Shown piece by piece: positions 47,264 to 58,222 of a DNA stretch of 64,000 bases. The stretch is from Gonocerus acuteangulatus (Eukaryota > Arthropoda > Insecta > Hemiptera > Coreidae). The notes beneath the pieces are model-generated. The model was not told the origin of the DNA. It was given only the letters and a program-made list of their open reading frames with translations, and ran no database searches. The stretch spans positions 86,580,030 through 86,644,029 of the forward strand of contig OX328124.1 of assembly GCA_946811695.1 (NCBI GenBank), written 5' to 3'. A program made the position numbers and the translations under genes. Each line of letters starts with the position of its first letter. Positions within the stretch are counted from its first letter, which is position 1.

Positions 47264-47503
47264 TGAAACGCTATTAACCCCAAAGTAGAATATGTTTTAT
47301 GAACTAAATGATTTTATTTAATTTATTTTTAATCGGTTTTATGAAATTTTTACCGATCAAATCAACATTTCGGGGGGGGGGCTGCAGGCCCCTCAGCCCC
47401 CCCTTATATATGCCCATGTTTTGGGCTATTAACGCCTTGCTATTTGGGCTATTAACGCCTTGCTGTCGGTCACCCATTTAGGTAATGGCCACGCCCGAAC
47501 AGC

Positions 47504-47507
<4 letters not shown>

Positions 47508-47588
<81 letters not shown>

Positions 47589-47643
47589 AACCACCATCTC
47601 CCGGATTAGAATTTATGGCGTTACCCACTAGGCCACGGGGAGT
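47508..47643 (-). repeat. SINE-A head with a 79-bp T tract
   Basis: A run of 79 T (47508-47586) followed on + by the complement of a SINE-A head (GACTCCCCGTGGCCTAGTGG on the minus strand, then CCGGGAGATGGTGG). The SINE body between head and tail is missing, so the A-tail joins directly after box B. Confidence 0.8.
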
Positions 47644-47714
47644 CCATCTGTTTCTTGTTTTTTCCTATTTTATGTTAAAACTCATTCAAGCATATAGAGA
47701 AGTATTGTATCGCA

Positions 47715-49078
47715 AGACAAAAACCATTAAACATAAGAATATAAGAAAACACACAAAACACCGGTTTATTATCACAAACCTACACACTCCAACAACTTAC
47801 ATTTCCACCATGGAGGGTTAAGAACTTAGAAATAAATACTAAATTATCAAAATTTAAGAAAGATGACCCTATCTCTGTCCATTTTTACCAAAATGAATAT
47901 AATAAATTAACATCTTCAAATCCAGATGCTCTCCTTATTTTCACGGATGGGTCAAAAACACTAGAAGGCACTGGATCAGCAGCAGTTATTCATTCAAACT
48001 CTTTTCAATTAAGAATTGCTGATAACTCTAGCATTTTCACTGCCGAATTACATGCCATTTTACTAGCTCTTCAAAATGTAATCATCCTTCCAAACCAAAA
48101 GATCCTAATTTTTTCGGATTCACTAAGTTCTTTGCTCTCCCTAAGTAACATTTATGAAACATATCCAATAATCATACACATTTTTGAACAAGTACACCGA
48201 CTACAAAGTCATAATGTACACATTGAAATGGTGTGGCTACCTGGACACACAAACTTCCCAGGAAACACTGACGCCGACAAAGAAGCAAAAATTGCAGCAA
48301 AAGGTTAGGAACTGACGAAGACCGAATGACGTTACAAGACACTTACCTGCAGATTACAACACATATTATAAACAAATGGCAAAATACATGGACGTACACT
48401 ACAGACAATAAATTACGTGAGATAAAAGAGTGCGTAGGTGCCTGGCCGTCAAGAAATCGATACACAAGAAGAGAAGAAGTTGTAGTTACCAGACTGAGAA
48501 TAGGCCATTCCACTTGACTCATTCTCATCTAATGACTCGACAAGACGAACCACTCTGCAGAATCTGTAATGTGAGACTGACAGTAAAACACATACTGACA
48601 GACTGCAGAGAACGGGACTACTTAGACTTACCACACGACATGCGAGAGATATTAACTGAAGGTAGCCCACATATAGACACCATTATTCAGCATTTAAAAA
48701 CCAAAAACATTTATAATAAAATATAAAGATGAAGTATTATTGAATACATTTATTCATTATCATTGCAAGGTATCATCAACCACTATCAAGCAGATGAACT
48801 AAAAGTGCTCACATAAAGAACATATATTAAACCTCAATGTGAAATATAAGTATGTTTAAGCTAAAATAATTGTAGTAATATTATTAGTATTAGTATTAGT
48901 ATTATTAGTTATTAATGGGGTCTCCCGTGGTCTAGTGGCTATCGCGCTGGATTCATAAGCGGGAGATGGTGGGTTCGATTCCCACCTCCGGCAGGAATTT
49001 TCTCATCTCAGGGCTCGCTGGGAAAATTCCTCGCTGCACCCTGGTTGTCGGCGCTAATGACCTAGATGTAGATGCGCC

Positions 49079-49139
<61 letters not shown>

Positions 49140-49391
49140 AGTTATTAATATTTTAGTGTTAATATTTTAATTATTAATATTATAAGTTAATAGTATTAGT
49201 AGCATATTATGTAATATATATCCAAATTGTAATTAATATCATGTGGTATTGTAAGTTAATATTATAGTATTCTTAAGAATATTATCATTAGATATTAGAA
49301 TTTAGTAACAAACAACAACAACAACAACAATATAACGAGCAAGTCGCTACTTTGCGGGCTCGTAAATACAATGAATAAATAAATAAATAGA
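47715..49391 (+). pseudogene. LINE-Q copy 2, RNase H to 3' tail
   Basis: On +: ARQKPLNIRI, a stop, then PPWRVKNLEINTKLSKF, LLIFTDGSKTLEGTGSAAVI, FTAELHAILLALQNV, LIFSDSLSSLLSLSNIYET, VWLPGHTNFPGNTDADKEAK: an RNase H with all four acids. After TAG (near 48306) and a frameshift: VVVTRLRIGH, then the knuckle CRICNVRLTVKHILTDC and the end KNIYNKI. The 3' UTR carries a SINE-A insertion and ends in (AATA)n at about 49370-49391. Same family as copies 1 and 3. Confidence 0.87.
48917..49136 (+). repeat. SINE-A, full-length reference copy
   Basis: GGGGTCTCCCGTGGTCTAGT head, box B GGTGGGTTCGATTCCCACC, body GGAATTTTCTCATCTCAGGG, CTGCACCCTGGTTGTCGGCG, GATGCGCCGT and about 57 A. Perfect 13-bp target duplication ATTAGTTATTAAT (48904-48916, 49137-49149). 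The head resembles a tRNA over its first about 76 bases but lacks a proper acceptor pairing, so it is not a tRNA gene. It sits in the 3' UTR of LINE-Q copy 2. Confidence 0.93.
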
Positions 49392-49564
49392 AGTATTGTA
49401 TAAGGAAATAGCCTTGAATTGATAAGATCCATCCCAAGCCGGTTGTCTCTAATGCACCTCTCTGCACTCCCCTCTTGTTGGCATTGTCACTTTATATGAG
49501 TCACTTATTGCACCTTGAGTCGTATAACCTTCTATGGCCATTAACCTATCAGTTATACGTAAAT

Positions 49565-49680
49565 AAATCAAACTAATTGTGTAATAGCGTTTTAGTAGCC
49601 TAAAACTATTTCAAGTTCTAAATTTTTAGTATTCCATACCCCAGAAATGGCCCCCCCCCCCGAAATTTTCCTTATTAACA
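49565..49680 (+). mobile_element. hAT-G MITE fragment, copy 7
   Basis: TGTAATAGCGTTTTAGTAGC, CAAGTTCTAAATTTTTAGTA, CCATACCCCAGAAATGG and CCCGAAATTTTCC match the right half of the family. Both ends are lost. Confidence 0.75.
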
Positions 49681-50519
49681 TAACAAAAGGTCGACCTCCA
49701 TAAGTACATCCATATTTTACCACTTCACTCAATGGTTATAGTCTCGATTCGTCTTTATTTTTTCTTTAAAAGGACAGAAATTTTCTAGCAACAATCTTGC
49801 ATTATTTATGTGTTAATTGCGCCGTACATTTTTTATTTGTTTTCCCCATAATATTCTTCCAGGGTTTTTGTGGGAAATGTTTTATTTTTCTTCTTTTCTG
49901 ACAATAACGGAAAGTAGAACTCCTCCTTGCCTCATTTGTGTACAATGGAGAGAAATTCATACAAACCCTAATCCTTAGAAACAACCTCTTATGACTCCAT
50001 CTTCCTTCGGGCATGGAATATTTTCTTTTCTTTTTTTTCATCATTGTTCTTTTCATTATGCTTGTAGCATTTCTTCTTCTCCTGGCAAGAATTTTGCTAT
50101 TCTTAAAGAAGTCTAAAATTAATATCTCGTCATAGGAACTACTTAAATAATTGTCATATCTGCAATAATTGATCAATCTAAATAAAACGTAATATTTGTA
50201 ACACTCTAAGAAAATAATAAAAACGTCCGCCCGTAAGGACTTGCCGTCTTAAGCTTAACCCCCATAATGCACAGATCCAAGTGTATTGCAGTTGCAAGTT
50301 TGAAAAGCTTGGAATAGAATCTCTTTGCCAACAATTGAACGAAACCAACCCTGGGGAAATTTCAAGTGCCGTTTTCTCGGACGGATCAGCTTGAATGATC
50401 TACCTTCCACTTATCACGATTTCTGAACCTTTTGCGAAATATTTAACAAAATATAAGACTATTCCAAAACTGTTCTTGTGGATAAATGGACTCTTCTTCT
50501 TCTCGAAACGTAACTAACA
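49681..50519. other. No gene recognised
   Basis: A 124-codon minus open frame (49802-50176) rich in Arg and Lys is present, but it has no motif, no splice partner and AT-driven composition; I do not call it a gene. Confidence 0.45.
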
Positions 50520-50703
50520 TTTATATTTATTTATTTATTAATCTTATAGAGCGCGCAAACGAGCGATTCACTCTTCACAAAGTTGCGATGGGTAGAACCC
50601 ATCAACAGGTCAATAAGTCACTAAGAGTTAATATTTACATATATGTATATGGGATAAACGCTAATATAATGAAAGTTTTGAAAGTATAATATAATGAAAA
50701 GCG

Positions 50704-50758
<55 letters not shown>

Positions 50759-51957
50759 ATAATTCACAAGAGTACGGATTATTTCATTTCACCGTAGTTC
50801 ATACATGTTTTTCCGTATTTGTATGTTTGCGTTAGATGTCTGTGTATATTGCGTTATGTGTCTAAGGTATATGAGAATTGCGTTAATGTGAGGACTGTTA
50901 TCTGTCAAAAGTTCATGTAGGTCAGTTGGTAGGTTTGTACCGTCTAGTTGCTTGCATTCCGTTAGTATGTGTTTAATAGTCAGTTCTGTGTTGCAAATGG
51001 CACACGTTGGTCTGTCCTGTTTCGTCATTAAGTAGCGGTGTGTCAGCAACGAGTGCCCTATGCGGAGTCTGGTGACAACTACTTCTTCGTGGCTCGGTTG
51101 CTGGATGACTAGGCACACACAGTGTCTTTTATTTGTCTCAATTTGTTGTCCTTTGTGTTAATCCAAGTGATTTGTCATTTATTTTTCATGTGTGATTTTA
51201 TGTTTGTGAGTAGGTGCTGTACTGTCAGTTCTTCTATGTCTACTGTACATCTTGTCGTTGCTTGTTTGGCATGTAAGTCGGCTTCTGTGTTCCCTGGGAT
51301 ATCCATGTGTCCGGGCAGCCACAGAATTATTACTTGCATGTTGTAAGTTTGTAAGTTATGTATTCTTTGAAAGATTTCAGTCATTGTTGTGTGTGTTTCG
51401 TAGATGTTGTTGATGGAGAGTAAAGAACTTAAAGAATCCGAACGTATGATTACAGTTTTGTTTGGGGTTATAGTTATGTTTCTTATAGCCAAAAGTATTC
51501 CTTGAAGTTCTGCCGAAAACACGGTTGATTTATTATTTAATTTAGAAATTAGTGTTATCTATGATAGCTGCAGACCCAGTGCCGTCCCTAGTTTTTGATC
51601 CATCTGTAAAAGCTAGGAGTGCATCTGGATACTGCGATAGAAAATAGTTAAACTGGTTTTTGTAAAAATATTTAGAGAAAGGATTGTTTTTATTGAATTT
51701 TGTCAATTTTGTGTTAATTTCTAAGTTCTTTATTCTCCACGGAATGTAAGTCTGTTGTTGTTTCATGTGTATAGGTGTGTTTAGTAAATCAGTGTTTCTA
51801 GCGTAGTCTATTATTCTTGTATTTAGTGGTCGTTGTCGTGTTCACGTCCGGTCGTACTCGGCAATGAATGGGTTTTGTATTAAAGTCTGTGTACATGGTG
51901 TATTGAGGAACTTAAATTTAGTGTAAAGTTTTAAACAAAATTCCTGACGCCTGTACT

Positions 51958-52536
51958 CAATGTTGGGCAAACTAAAAACTAAAACTAAAATTAAAACTAA
52001 ATTCACTTTTTGGAATAAACTAAAACTAAACTAAAAATTGCAACCTAAAAAAAAAACTAAAACTAAAATTTTACTAATTAATGGATTTTAACTAAACTAA
52101 AACTAAAACTAAATCTTTGGGAATTGACTAAAAACTAAACTAAAAATTTAGTTTAGTTTAGTTTAGTTTAGTTTTACTAAAATAACATGAATTAATATAA
52201 ATCATATGTTATTTCGATAATTAAGTAAATTATTAAAACTAATAGAACTTGCTTAAGAATAAGAAATTGTGGCTTTTTCTCGTAATTTGAAAACATATGT
52301 TCTTTGATAAACTAAATTAGTTAACTAAAAACTAAAACTAAACTAAAATCACAAATTTAGGTCTCTTTTACTAAACTAAACTAATTGCATTACTAAAAAC
52401 GGAGTCCATATGATTAATAATTATACAAATCTAAAACTAAACTAAAACTAAAACTAAAAATATAACATTAATTTAGTTTTAGTTAGGGAAAACTAACGTT
52501 AGTTTAGTTTACTAACATTAGTTTTGCCCAACACTG
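51958..52536 (-). mobile_element. hAT-T MITE, copy 2 (inverted)
   Basis: 579 bp, CAATGTTGGGCAAACTAAAA...TTTTGCCCAACACTG, the reverse complement of copies 1 and 3. Its flanks do not match each other (CCTGTACT left, ATAGCAGT right) but are complements of the flanks of copy 3; see the inversion finding. Confidence 0.93.
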
Positions 52537-53142
52537 ATAGCAGTAGATTCGATCAGATCTTTCATCCCAAATACAGTGACCTATTGCCAATATGCTGATG
52601 ACATACTCATCTACACTACATCCAAAGACGTAAACACTGCACAGGACCAACTACAAGACACAATACAGCGACTTGAACATTGGTGTTCCTTAACTGGGTT
52701 TAAAATTTCTTAAGAAAAGTCCACCTGCATATTGTTCACCCGAAAGAGAACATTCCCCAACCCAATACTGCAATTGTCTAATTACAACTTACCAGTTGCA
52801 AGTACTATAAAAATCCTTGGGTTGGTGTTTGATCGGCGTCTAACTTGGCTTCCCCACTTAAAAGAACTCCACAATAAATGCAAGAAATCTCTTAACATAT
52901 TGAGGATTCTCAGCAATACAAAATGGGGTGCTGACAGATGTTCTATGCTTGCCTTTTATAGAGCTTATACCAGGTCACTTCTGGATTACGGCTGTCAAGC
53001 ATATTCATCTGCCAGTAAGACAGCGTTAACAATGTTAGACACGATTCAAAACACAGGAATTAGAATAGCAACAGGTGCTTTCAGATCAAGCCCATGTGCC
53101 AGCTTGTATGTCGAAGAGGGTGAGCCTCCATTGGAGTACAGG
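52537..53142 (+). pseudogene. Inverted RT segment of LINE-Q copy 3
   Basis: 606 bp read on +, opposite to the rest of the LINE. It begins DSIRSFIPNTVTYCQYADDI, has a TAA near 52710, then STCILFTRKRTFPNPILQLS and the RT thumb KILGLVFDRRLTWLPHL, ARSLLDYG-like TRSLLDYGCQAYSSAS, and ends EEGEPPLEYR at the MITE. Residues at both ends continue into LINE sequence on the minus strand beyond the two MITEs. Confidence 0.93.
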
Positions 53143-53721
53143 CAGTGTTGGGCAAAACTAACGTTAGTAAACTAAACTAACGTTAGTTTTCCCTAACTAA
53201 AACTAAATTAATGTTATATTTTTAGTTTTAGTTTTAGTTTAGTTTTAGATTTGTATAATTATTAATCATATGGACTCCGTTTTTAGTAATGCAATTAGTT
53301 TAGTTTAGTAAAAGAGACCTAAATTTGTGATTTTAGTTTAGTTTTAGTTTTTAGTTAACAAATTTAGTTTATCAAAGAACATATGTTTTCAAATTACGAG
53401 AAAAAGCCACAATTTCTTATTCTTTAACAAGTTCTATTAGTTTTAATAATTTACTTAATTATCGAAATAACATATGATTTATATTAATTCATGTTATTTT
53501 AGTAAAACTAAACTAAACTAAACTAAACTAAATTTTTAGTTTAGTTTTTAGTCAATTCCCAAAGATTTAGTTTTAGTTTTAGTTTAGTTAAAATCCATTA
53601 ATTAGTAAAATTTTAGTTTTAGTTTTTTTTTAGGTTGCAATTTTTAGTTTAGTTTTAGGTTATTCCAAAAAGTGAATTTAGTTTTAATTTTAGTTTTAGT
53701 TTTTAGTTTTGCCCAACATTG
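53143..53721 (+). mobile_element. hAT-T MITE, copy 3
   Basis: 579 bp, same length as copy 2 and opposite in orientation; CAGTGTTGGGCAAAACTAAC...TTTTGCCCAACATTG. Flanks AGTACAGG (53135-53142) and ACTGCTAT (53722-53729) do not match each other. Confidence 0.93.
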
Positions 53722-53870
53722 ACTGCTATATTGAACAAGGTGGCACTAAGAACTCCTCCCTGAGGCACTCCATTTTCCTGTAGGAATGTGGATTATTCAT
53801 TAACATTTATAAATACATTATTTTGAATGAATTTCGGAAAGTTTCATTCAACAGTACTCGATATTAAAAT

Positions 53871-54754
53871 TATATTTTTCCCACTTTTTGAAAACGGCTG
53901 AAGATCTCCTTATTTTATTCGATTCCCTATGCCAAAGGTACCTGGAGTTTATCCGCAAAACCACAAGCGCTGTGATTTTTTCCATGTGAATCCCCCTTCC
54001 CCAAAATGTGTGTTCCGTTTTATCGAATTCTTACGGTACCGTGATGTTTTTGACAAATTACTTTTTCCGAATTTCAGCAAAATAATTTTGTAGATGCTAG
54101 GGTGTGAAGAGATCCAAATACACACATGTATACGTACATTTGATTTTGTGACCTATGGGTTTAGGGACGTCGACATTTCTCTTCAGTACTTCAGGAGGAC
54201 GGTTTCAAACGGAGCTTCCTCCATATAGGGAGGTGTGGAACATGCTAAAAGCCGTACCTTAAGACCTCTTTAGTGGCCAATTTAATTTATTTCTGTTTTT
54301 TGAATGCTTATAAGAATATATCATTAAAAGTAGTTCACTTATCTGTTGCAGCCAGACTGTAATAATTACGTTTGCTGGAGGGTGAAAGAAATAGTTCAAA
54401 TTAAGGCTTTAGGCGTGAGAGTAAATAAAAAGGCCTTTTCTTTTACATAAAGTTTCATTTGCACAGATCCCTTTCAAAGCATAGGTTATCTGCTAATGAT
54501 GATAAAACGCATGCAATGAAAGCGTTCTGCCCTGTTTTGTGGGTGAAAAGATCTTTCTTTACTCATCCTGTAAAAAAATAAATGTATGTTAGCAAATAAT
54601 AAAACATTTATTAACTTACTTGAGGTTTTTCTGAATAGAAGAAGATTCTTCAGAGTTCGAACACAACACTCGTCCGATTGCCTCATCCATAATAATAAAC
54701 ACCATCTCATTTAAGAATTAGCTTTTCTTAATGATTTGCATTATTCTTTTACAG
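53871..54754. other. No exon recognised upstream of PTPN9 exon
   Basis: Presumed intron or upstream DNA. A polypyrimidine tract TTATTCTTTTACAG ends at 54754 and serves as the acceptor for the exon that follows. No start-codon exon for PTPN9 was recognised. Confidence 0.5.
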
Positions 54755-54988
54755 GCGGTGAAAAAGTTTGTGGAGGCTGTAAGCCGTACTCGGAAAAAGC
54801 GTCCTTGCGGCGGGCTGAGCTGGCGGACAGCGGTGAAGTTCCTTTGTGCCCGGAAGTGGGACGTGAGCCGGGCAGTGGCGCTCTACGACCAGCACGAGAT
54901 CACCAGGATCCGGGAGGGTCTTGTAGACCTTGACCCGGACAAGGAGCCTCTTAAGAGTGAGCTGGATACTGGGAAGTTCACTATACTT
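54755..54988 (+). CDS. PTPN9: PTPN9 (Ptpmeg2) exon: CRAL-TRIO N-terminal region
   Basis: A 234-bp, 78-codon phase-0 exon between acceptor TTTTACAG and donor GTGAGT. It begins AVKKFVEAVSRTRKKR and continues LSWRTAVKFLCARKWDVSRA, ITRIREGLVDLDPDKEPLKS and ELDTGKFTIL. The pattern LSW..AVKFL.ARK.DV.RA..L and P..EPL.SE...GKFTIL is characteristic of non-receptor tyrosine phosphatase 9 (MEG2), whose N-terminal CRAL-TRIO (Sec14-like) module binds phosphoinositides on secretory vesicles and precedes the PTP domain. The exon is GC-rich, in contrast to its AT-rich surroundings. A start at an upstream ATG (54731) is in frame but would ignore the clear acceptor. Identification rests on recalled family sequence, not a search. 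Confidence 0.92.
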
Positions 54989-55559
54989 GTGAGTCTATAT
55001 TTTTTATTAATTCTATGCTTATTTTTTCCTCATTGGATTTGAGACCAATGACCCAGTCAGCTTAGCTAGGACCTTCTGAAGAAATGGTAGAAGATATTGT
55101 TGGTTGATTGGCCTGTTCATGTACCTAGTTGCTTCATTTCTTGGAGGATTCTTCGCCTAAAATATATTCTCTATCTCTAATTGTTTTTATATCTGCTTTG
55201 GAACCTGTGACTTAGAGAGGAAATTGATTTAAGTAAGCCATAAGTCACCCAATATAATTAGGCCCAAAAAAGAAGGATATTTGGTACTACCTCTCCTCCA
55301 TTTATTATTATTTTGTTCTTCAAGTAATTTCTTTACTGGTTATTATTCTGTATATGAATACATCTGATAATATGATAAAATATGGGGGTGTTCAAAGCCC
55401 CCCAACTTCATCCTTGATTATGTCAGGACACTCAGATGATGTTAAAAGGTGCATACTCAAGCTCCTTTCTGCTCTGACCACTGTCTGGAGTCGAAAGGAG
55501 ATCGGTGAGCCACAGACATTGACGGACTTGATAAAAGAGAACACCATTGTTAACACTTC

Positions 55560-55868
55560 ACTTGAGGATCACCGCAGCAGATTTCTGGGCCAGAGTGTTC
55601 TGAGTTGTTTTAATGAAGGGAGTGGATGGGTGTCACTCGATAGGCAGAGGACTTCAGGATTGATGAGTGGAATGTTTGGTGTGGAAACATTGTAATCTGG
55701 ATAATATAACATCTTTAACGTGTTGGATATTGAAGTCTTTATGGAGGTTGAGGTTGGAAACATACAAAGGAGTATTGACGATGGTTCTTAGGAATCTGGA
55801 TTGGAATGTTTGGATACATCGGATGTTCGGTGTTTTCACATTTCTCCAGAGTTCTGATGCTTACGTCC
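55560..55868 (-). pseudogene. LINE ORF2 C-terminal fragment
   Basis: Minus-strand reading KTPNIRCIQTFQSRFLRTIV, NTPLYVSNLNLHKDFNIQHV and KDVI. The pattern IQ.FQ...LRTI.N.P.YVSN..(I/L)H.D is typical of the C-terminus of Jockey-type LINE ORF2. No RT motif remains. It lies antisense inside the PTPN9 intron. Confidence 0.8.
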
Positions 55869-55874
55869 AAAATC

Positions 55875-55960
55875 CACATTTTTTTTTACCGCGCACCAAC
55901 ATCTATGGTGCAGCCGGGAATTTTCTTAACGGCCCCTGAAATGAGAGGGAGATACCTGTA
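55875..55960 (-). repeat. SINE-A body fragment
   Basis: Complement of GGCCGTTAAGAAAATTCCCG, GCTGCACCATAG and GCGCGGTAAAAAAAA: the body and A-tail of SINE-A without the tRNA-like head. Confidence 0.7.
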
Positions 55961-56140
55961 TAGTATCTGGCCCTTTGAGTAACTGTTAGAGTATAGATTT
56001 TAATTGTCACCTTTCTTACAAACAAGCAGTTCATGATATAAAAACTCCTCCTTACATGTTTTTTGCATGGAACGAAATATATGTGCAAATATTAATCTTA
56101 CAGGTGGCCTTAGGATGCCTGTTTGTAAGGTGAAAAGTTA

Positions 56141-56175
<35 letters not shown>

Positions 56176-56339
56176 TGGTTGAGACATGATTATCCCCCCC
56201 CCACAAATAAAAATAAAACTTAGAATATTAGTGCATTACAAACAAATGTTTATATGAATATTTATCCGTTTCAAACAGTAAGTTTCGCATAAGTTGCTTT
56301 GTAATTTTTCCAAAATGTTAAATGTAAATTGTGTTTCAG

Positions 56340-56429
56340 CCCACAAGGGACTCAACGGGTGCTGCTATAGCTGTTTTCACTGCTAGGATTCACTGTCCTC
56401 AGACTTCAACTCATCAAACCACACTGCAG
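56340..56429 (+). CDS. PTPN9: PTPN9 exon: CRAL-TRIO, second exon in window
   Basis: A 90-bp, 30-codon phase-0 exon between TGTTTCAG and GTGACT. It encodes PTRDSTGAAIAVFTARIHCP then QTSTHQTTLQ. D.TGA.IA.FTAR.H.P matches the MEG2 segment that follows GKFTIL, so it joins the exon ending at 54988 without a frame change. The donor GTGACT is weaker than the other two. Too short to stand alone as an open frame, so it is found only through homology. Confidence 0.9.
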
Positions 56430-58222
56430 GTGACTTTTTAGACAAAACATTAATTATGTTCTTTACTCCGCTTCCTTTAGCATGTCTTATATTGAAAGTA
56501 AAGAAAAGAAAAAGCTAAAGATAATAAATTGAGATGCTACACTAATGAAAATCACTTAGTAGTTTGTCTAAAATTTGTAGGAACTCAGGATAGACAACCC
56601 CTAAAGTTGCCAGAGGGCAAAAAACCCTAAAAAATGTCATCAATTTAGTTGTTATATGACGATTTTCTCTAGCAGTCACTTCTTATCTGAGGAAATATTC
56701 ATAAGATTTTGTTTGTAAATTAGCTCTGAGTAACCTCCATATGTAATTTTGGATCTGTTGTTCTTGAACCTACTTTCTTAGACAATGATCTATCCCAGTT
56801 TCTTTAACTGGACTATTTTTAGTGTGGTTCCTCCCTCCCTCCAAAGGGAGGAACCCCGCTCATAAAGTTGACCTCATGATGCAATACGGAAGTGCCAACT
56901 TTTGTTTCAAAACCCCTAGATCACGGAAATAATGGTGGTTCAAATTGGTATGTATATATATTTGTCTTTTTGCTCTCCTACAAGCTCAAAAATCTACCAA
57001 TTTTGATGAAAATAGGTATAAAAATCTTTCGTCTAATTTGAAGGATCTAGTTTGTTAACCAGCAGAATCCGTCTACCAGAACATGGTTCTTGGAGCGAAA
57101 TTCGTGCGAAAAAAATCGTAACGCTTACGTTTTTGAGTTCATAAGCTTGTAGGAACTAATTTTATAGGTTCCTTAATGAAGGAAAACAAATAAAACCACT
57201 TTTAAGGAGATATCTGCAACAGGTTTTGAGAAAAGTGAAAAAATAGTATTTGTATCTAATTTTCGGTAAGGGTAAATAGATTCATAGGATTCAGTTAAAA
57301 TATTTTCTGCATATTTGAAATTCATCTAGACTAATATGTTTAAATTTTAGTTGCCATTGGAGGTGAGAAAGTATGGGGAAAAAAATTGTATTAATAGACA
57401 TGAAAAGTTTTCGGATCTTGGTATATTTTCTAGAATATCTCGAAAACGGTTGGGAAATCGTGGTAAGTGGAAAGTATCCATTTGAAAGCTTACTGAATTC
57501 TCTATAGAAACATTTTAATGTAAATTTCAATGGGTCGATGTCCATCGAAGAAATAATCGCTTAAAACTTCAAAATTGTTGGTTCTGTTTTTTTTTTTTTT
57601 TATTTATTACATTAACAGTAAAATGAGTTTTTTTAGGCAAGGTAAGAAAATGAGAAACAAGGAAAGAAAAATGTTATAGTTTTTCCACGAGCGAATGTTG
57701 AGAAAGAGGATGGAGTAATTTCCGTATCGTAAGTTTCGTAAGCTCTAGTCATTCTTGTGTCCACTAGAGCTCATAAGGCCTTTTGAATGGGGTTTTTCCT
57801 CTGCTACTCAGTCCATATGCATAGTTAGGATCCCTTTGAAGAGTGAATTTGTGTTTAACCAGTTGATTTGTACATAGAGATCATGTTCAGTAGACATTAT
57901 ACCAACGCCGAGTTTTAAGTAGAAATGAGAAAAGATGAGGTCTGTATCCCGCAGCAAGCGTTCCGGGGTCGTCCCCGAGTAATTACCATCAAATGTACAC
58001 CAAACGGTACTAAAAGTAGTTATTACTTTGCTTACCTCTCAACTGATGCCTCCTTATCAAGCTAATATTGTGTTCATAAAACTACCAAAGCCACAATAAT
58101 GACTTTGCCCACCACTGGACAAGCGGGCTCAAGCCATTCCAGTTTAGGTTAATATATATAATAAAATTTTAAGGATTGAATATTCATTATGTGGGACTAG
58201 ATTAACCAATTCTACTCAGTTA
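56430..58222 (+). other. PTPN9: PTPN9 intron, first part
   Basis: Contains a copy of the GGAAACCCGC repeat at 56830-56960 (GGAGGAACCCCGCTCATAAA, CAATACGGAAGTGCC, CCCTAGATCACGGAAATAAT) followed by a short TATATA tract. The rest is unrecognised. Confidence 0.7.

Larger units (their letters stand above)
46049..47418 (-). mobile_element. hAT-G MITE, copy 6, interrupted by piggyBac-like element
   Basis: Starts CGTGGGCGTATATAG, ends TATATATGCCCATG, with flanks TTTCGGGC (46041-46048) and TTTTGGGC (47419-47426), 7 of 8. The core AGCCAACTTAA / AAACGCTATTA is split by the insertion at 46171-47263. Confidence 0.88.
50520..53870 (-). mobile_element. LINE-Q copy 3, split by two hAT-T MITEs and an inversion
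   Basis: The longest LINE-Q copy. From its 5' side (high coordinates) on the minus strand: RT motif GVPQGGVLSATLFNIAV (53722-53780); then, inverted onto + at 52537-53142, VTYCQYADDILIYTTSKD (catalytic YADD) and LGLVFDRRLTWLPHLKEL to EEGEPPLEYR; then again on minus from 51957, RQEFCLKLYTKFKFL, the RNase H (LLAFTDGSKTRDGTGSAAII, FSAELQGILLAI, IIRSDSLSSLLS, GNTEADLHAKQ) and knuckle CAICNTELTIKHILTEC. Several stops make it dead. A TAAA-type 3' tail is at 50520-50540, and an A-tract of about 50 (50706-50756) lies in the 3' UTR. Confidence 0.9.
54989..56339 (+). other. PTPN9: PTPN9 intron with LINE and SINE fragments
   Basis: 1351 bp from GTGAGT to TGTTTCAG. Contains a LINE C-terminal fragment (55560-55868), a SINE-A fragment (55875-55960), an A-tract of about 31 (56142-56172) and a C-run. 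Confidence 0.85.

Noticed and set aside
48917..48992. Possible tRNA gene
   Set aside because: Box A and box B are present, but the acceptor arm does not pair and the sequence continues into a SINE body, A-tail and 13-bp target duplication. The same reasoning applies at 33187 and 36175.
49802..50176. 124-codon Lys/Arg-rich minus frame as a gene
   Set aside because: No domain, no splice partner, composition explained by T/C-rich DNA.
51950..52544. Copy 2 hAT-T MITE inserted without target duplication
   Set aside because: The missing duplication is explained by the inversion with copy 3, whose flanks are the complementary partners.
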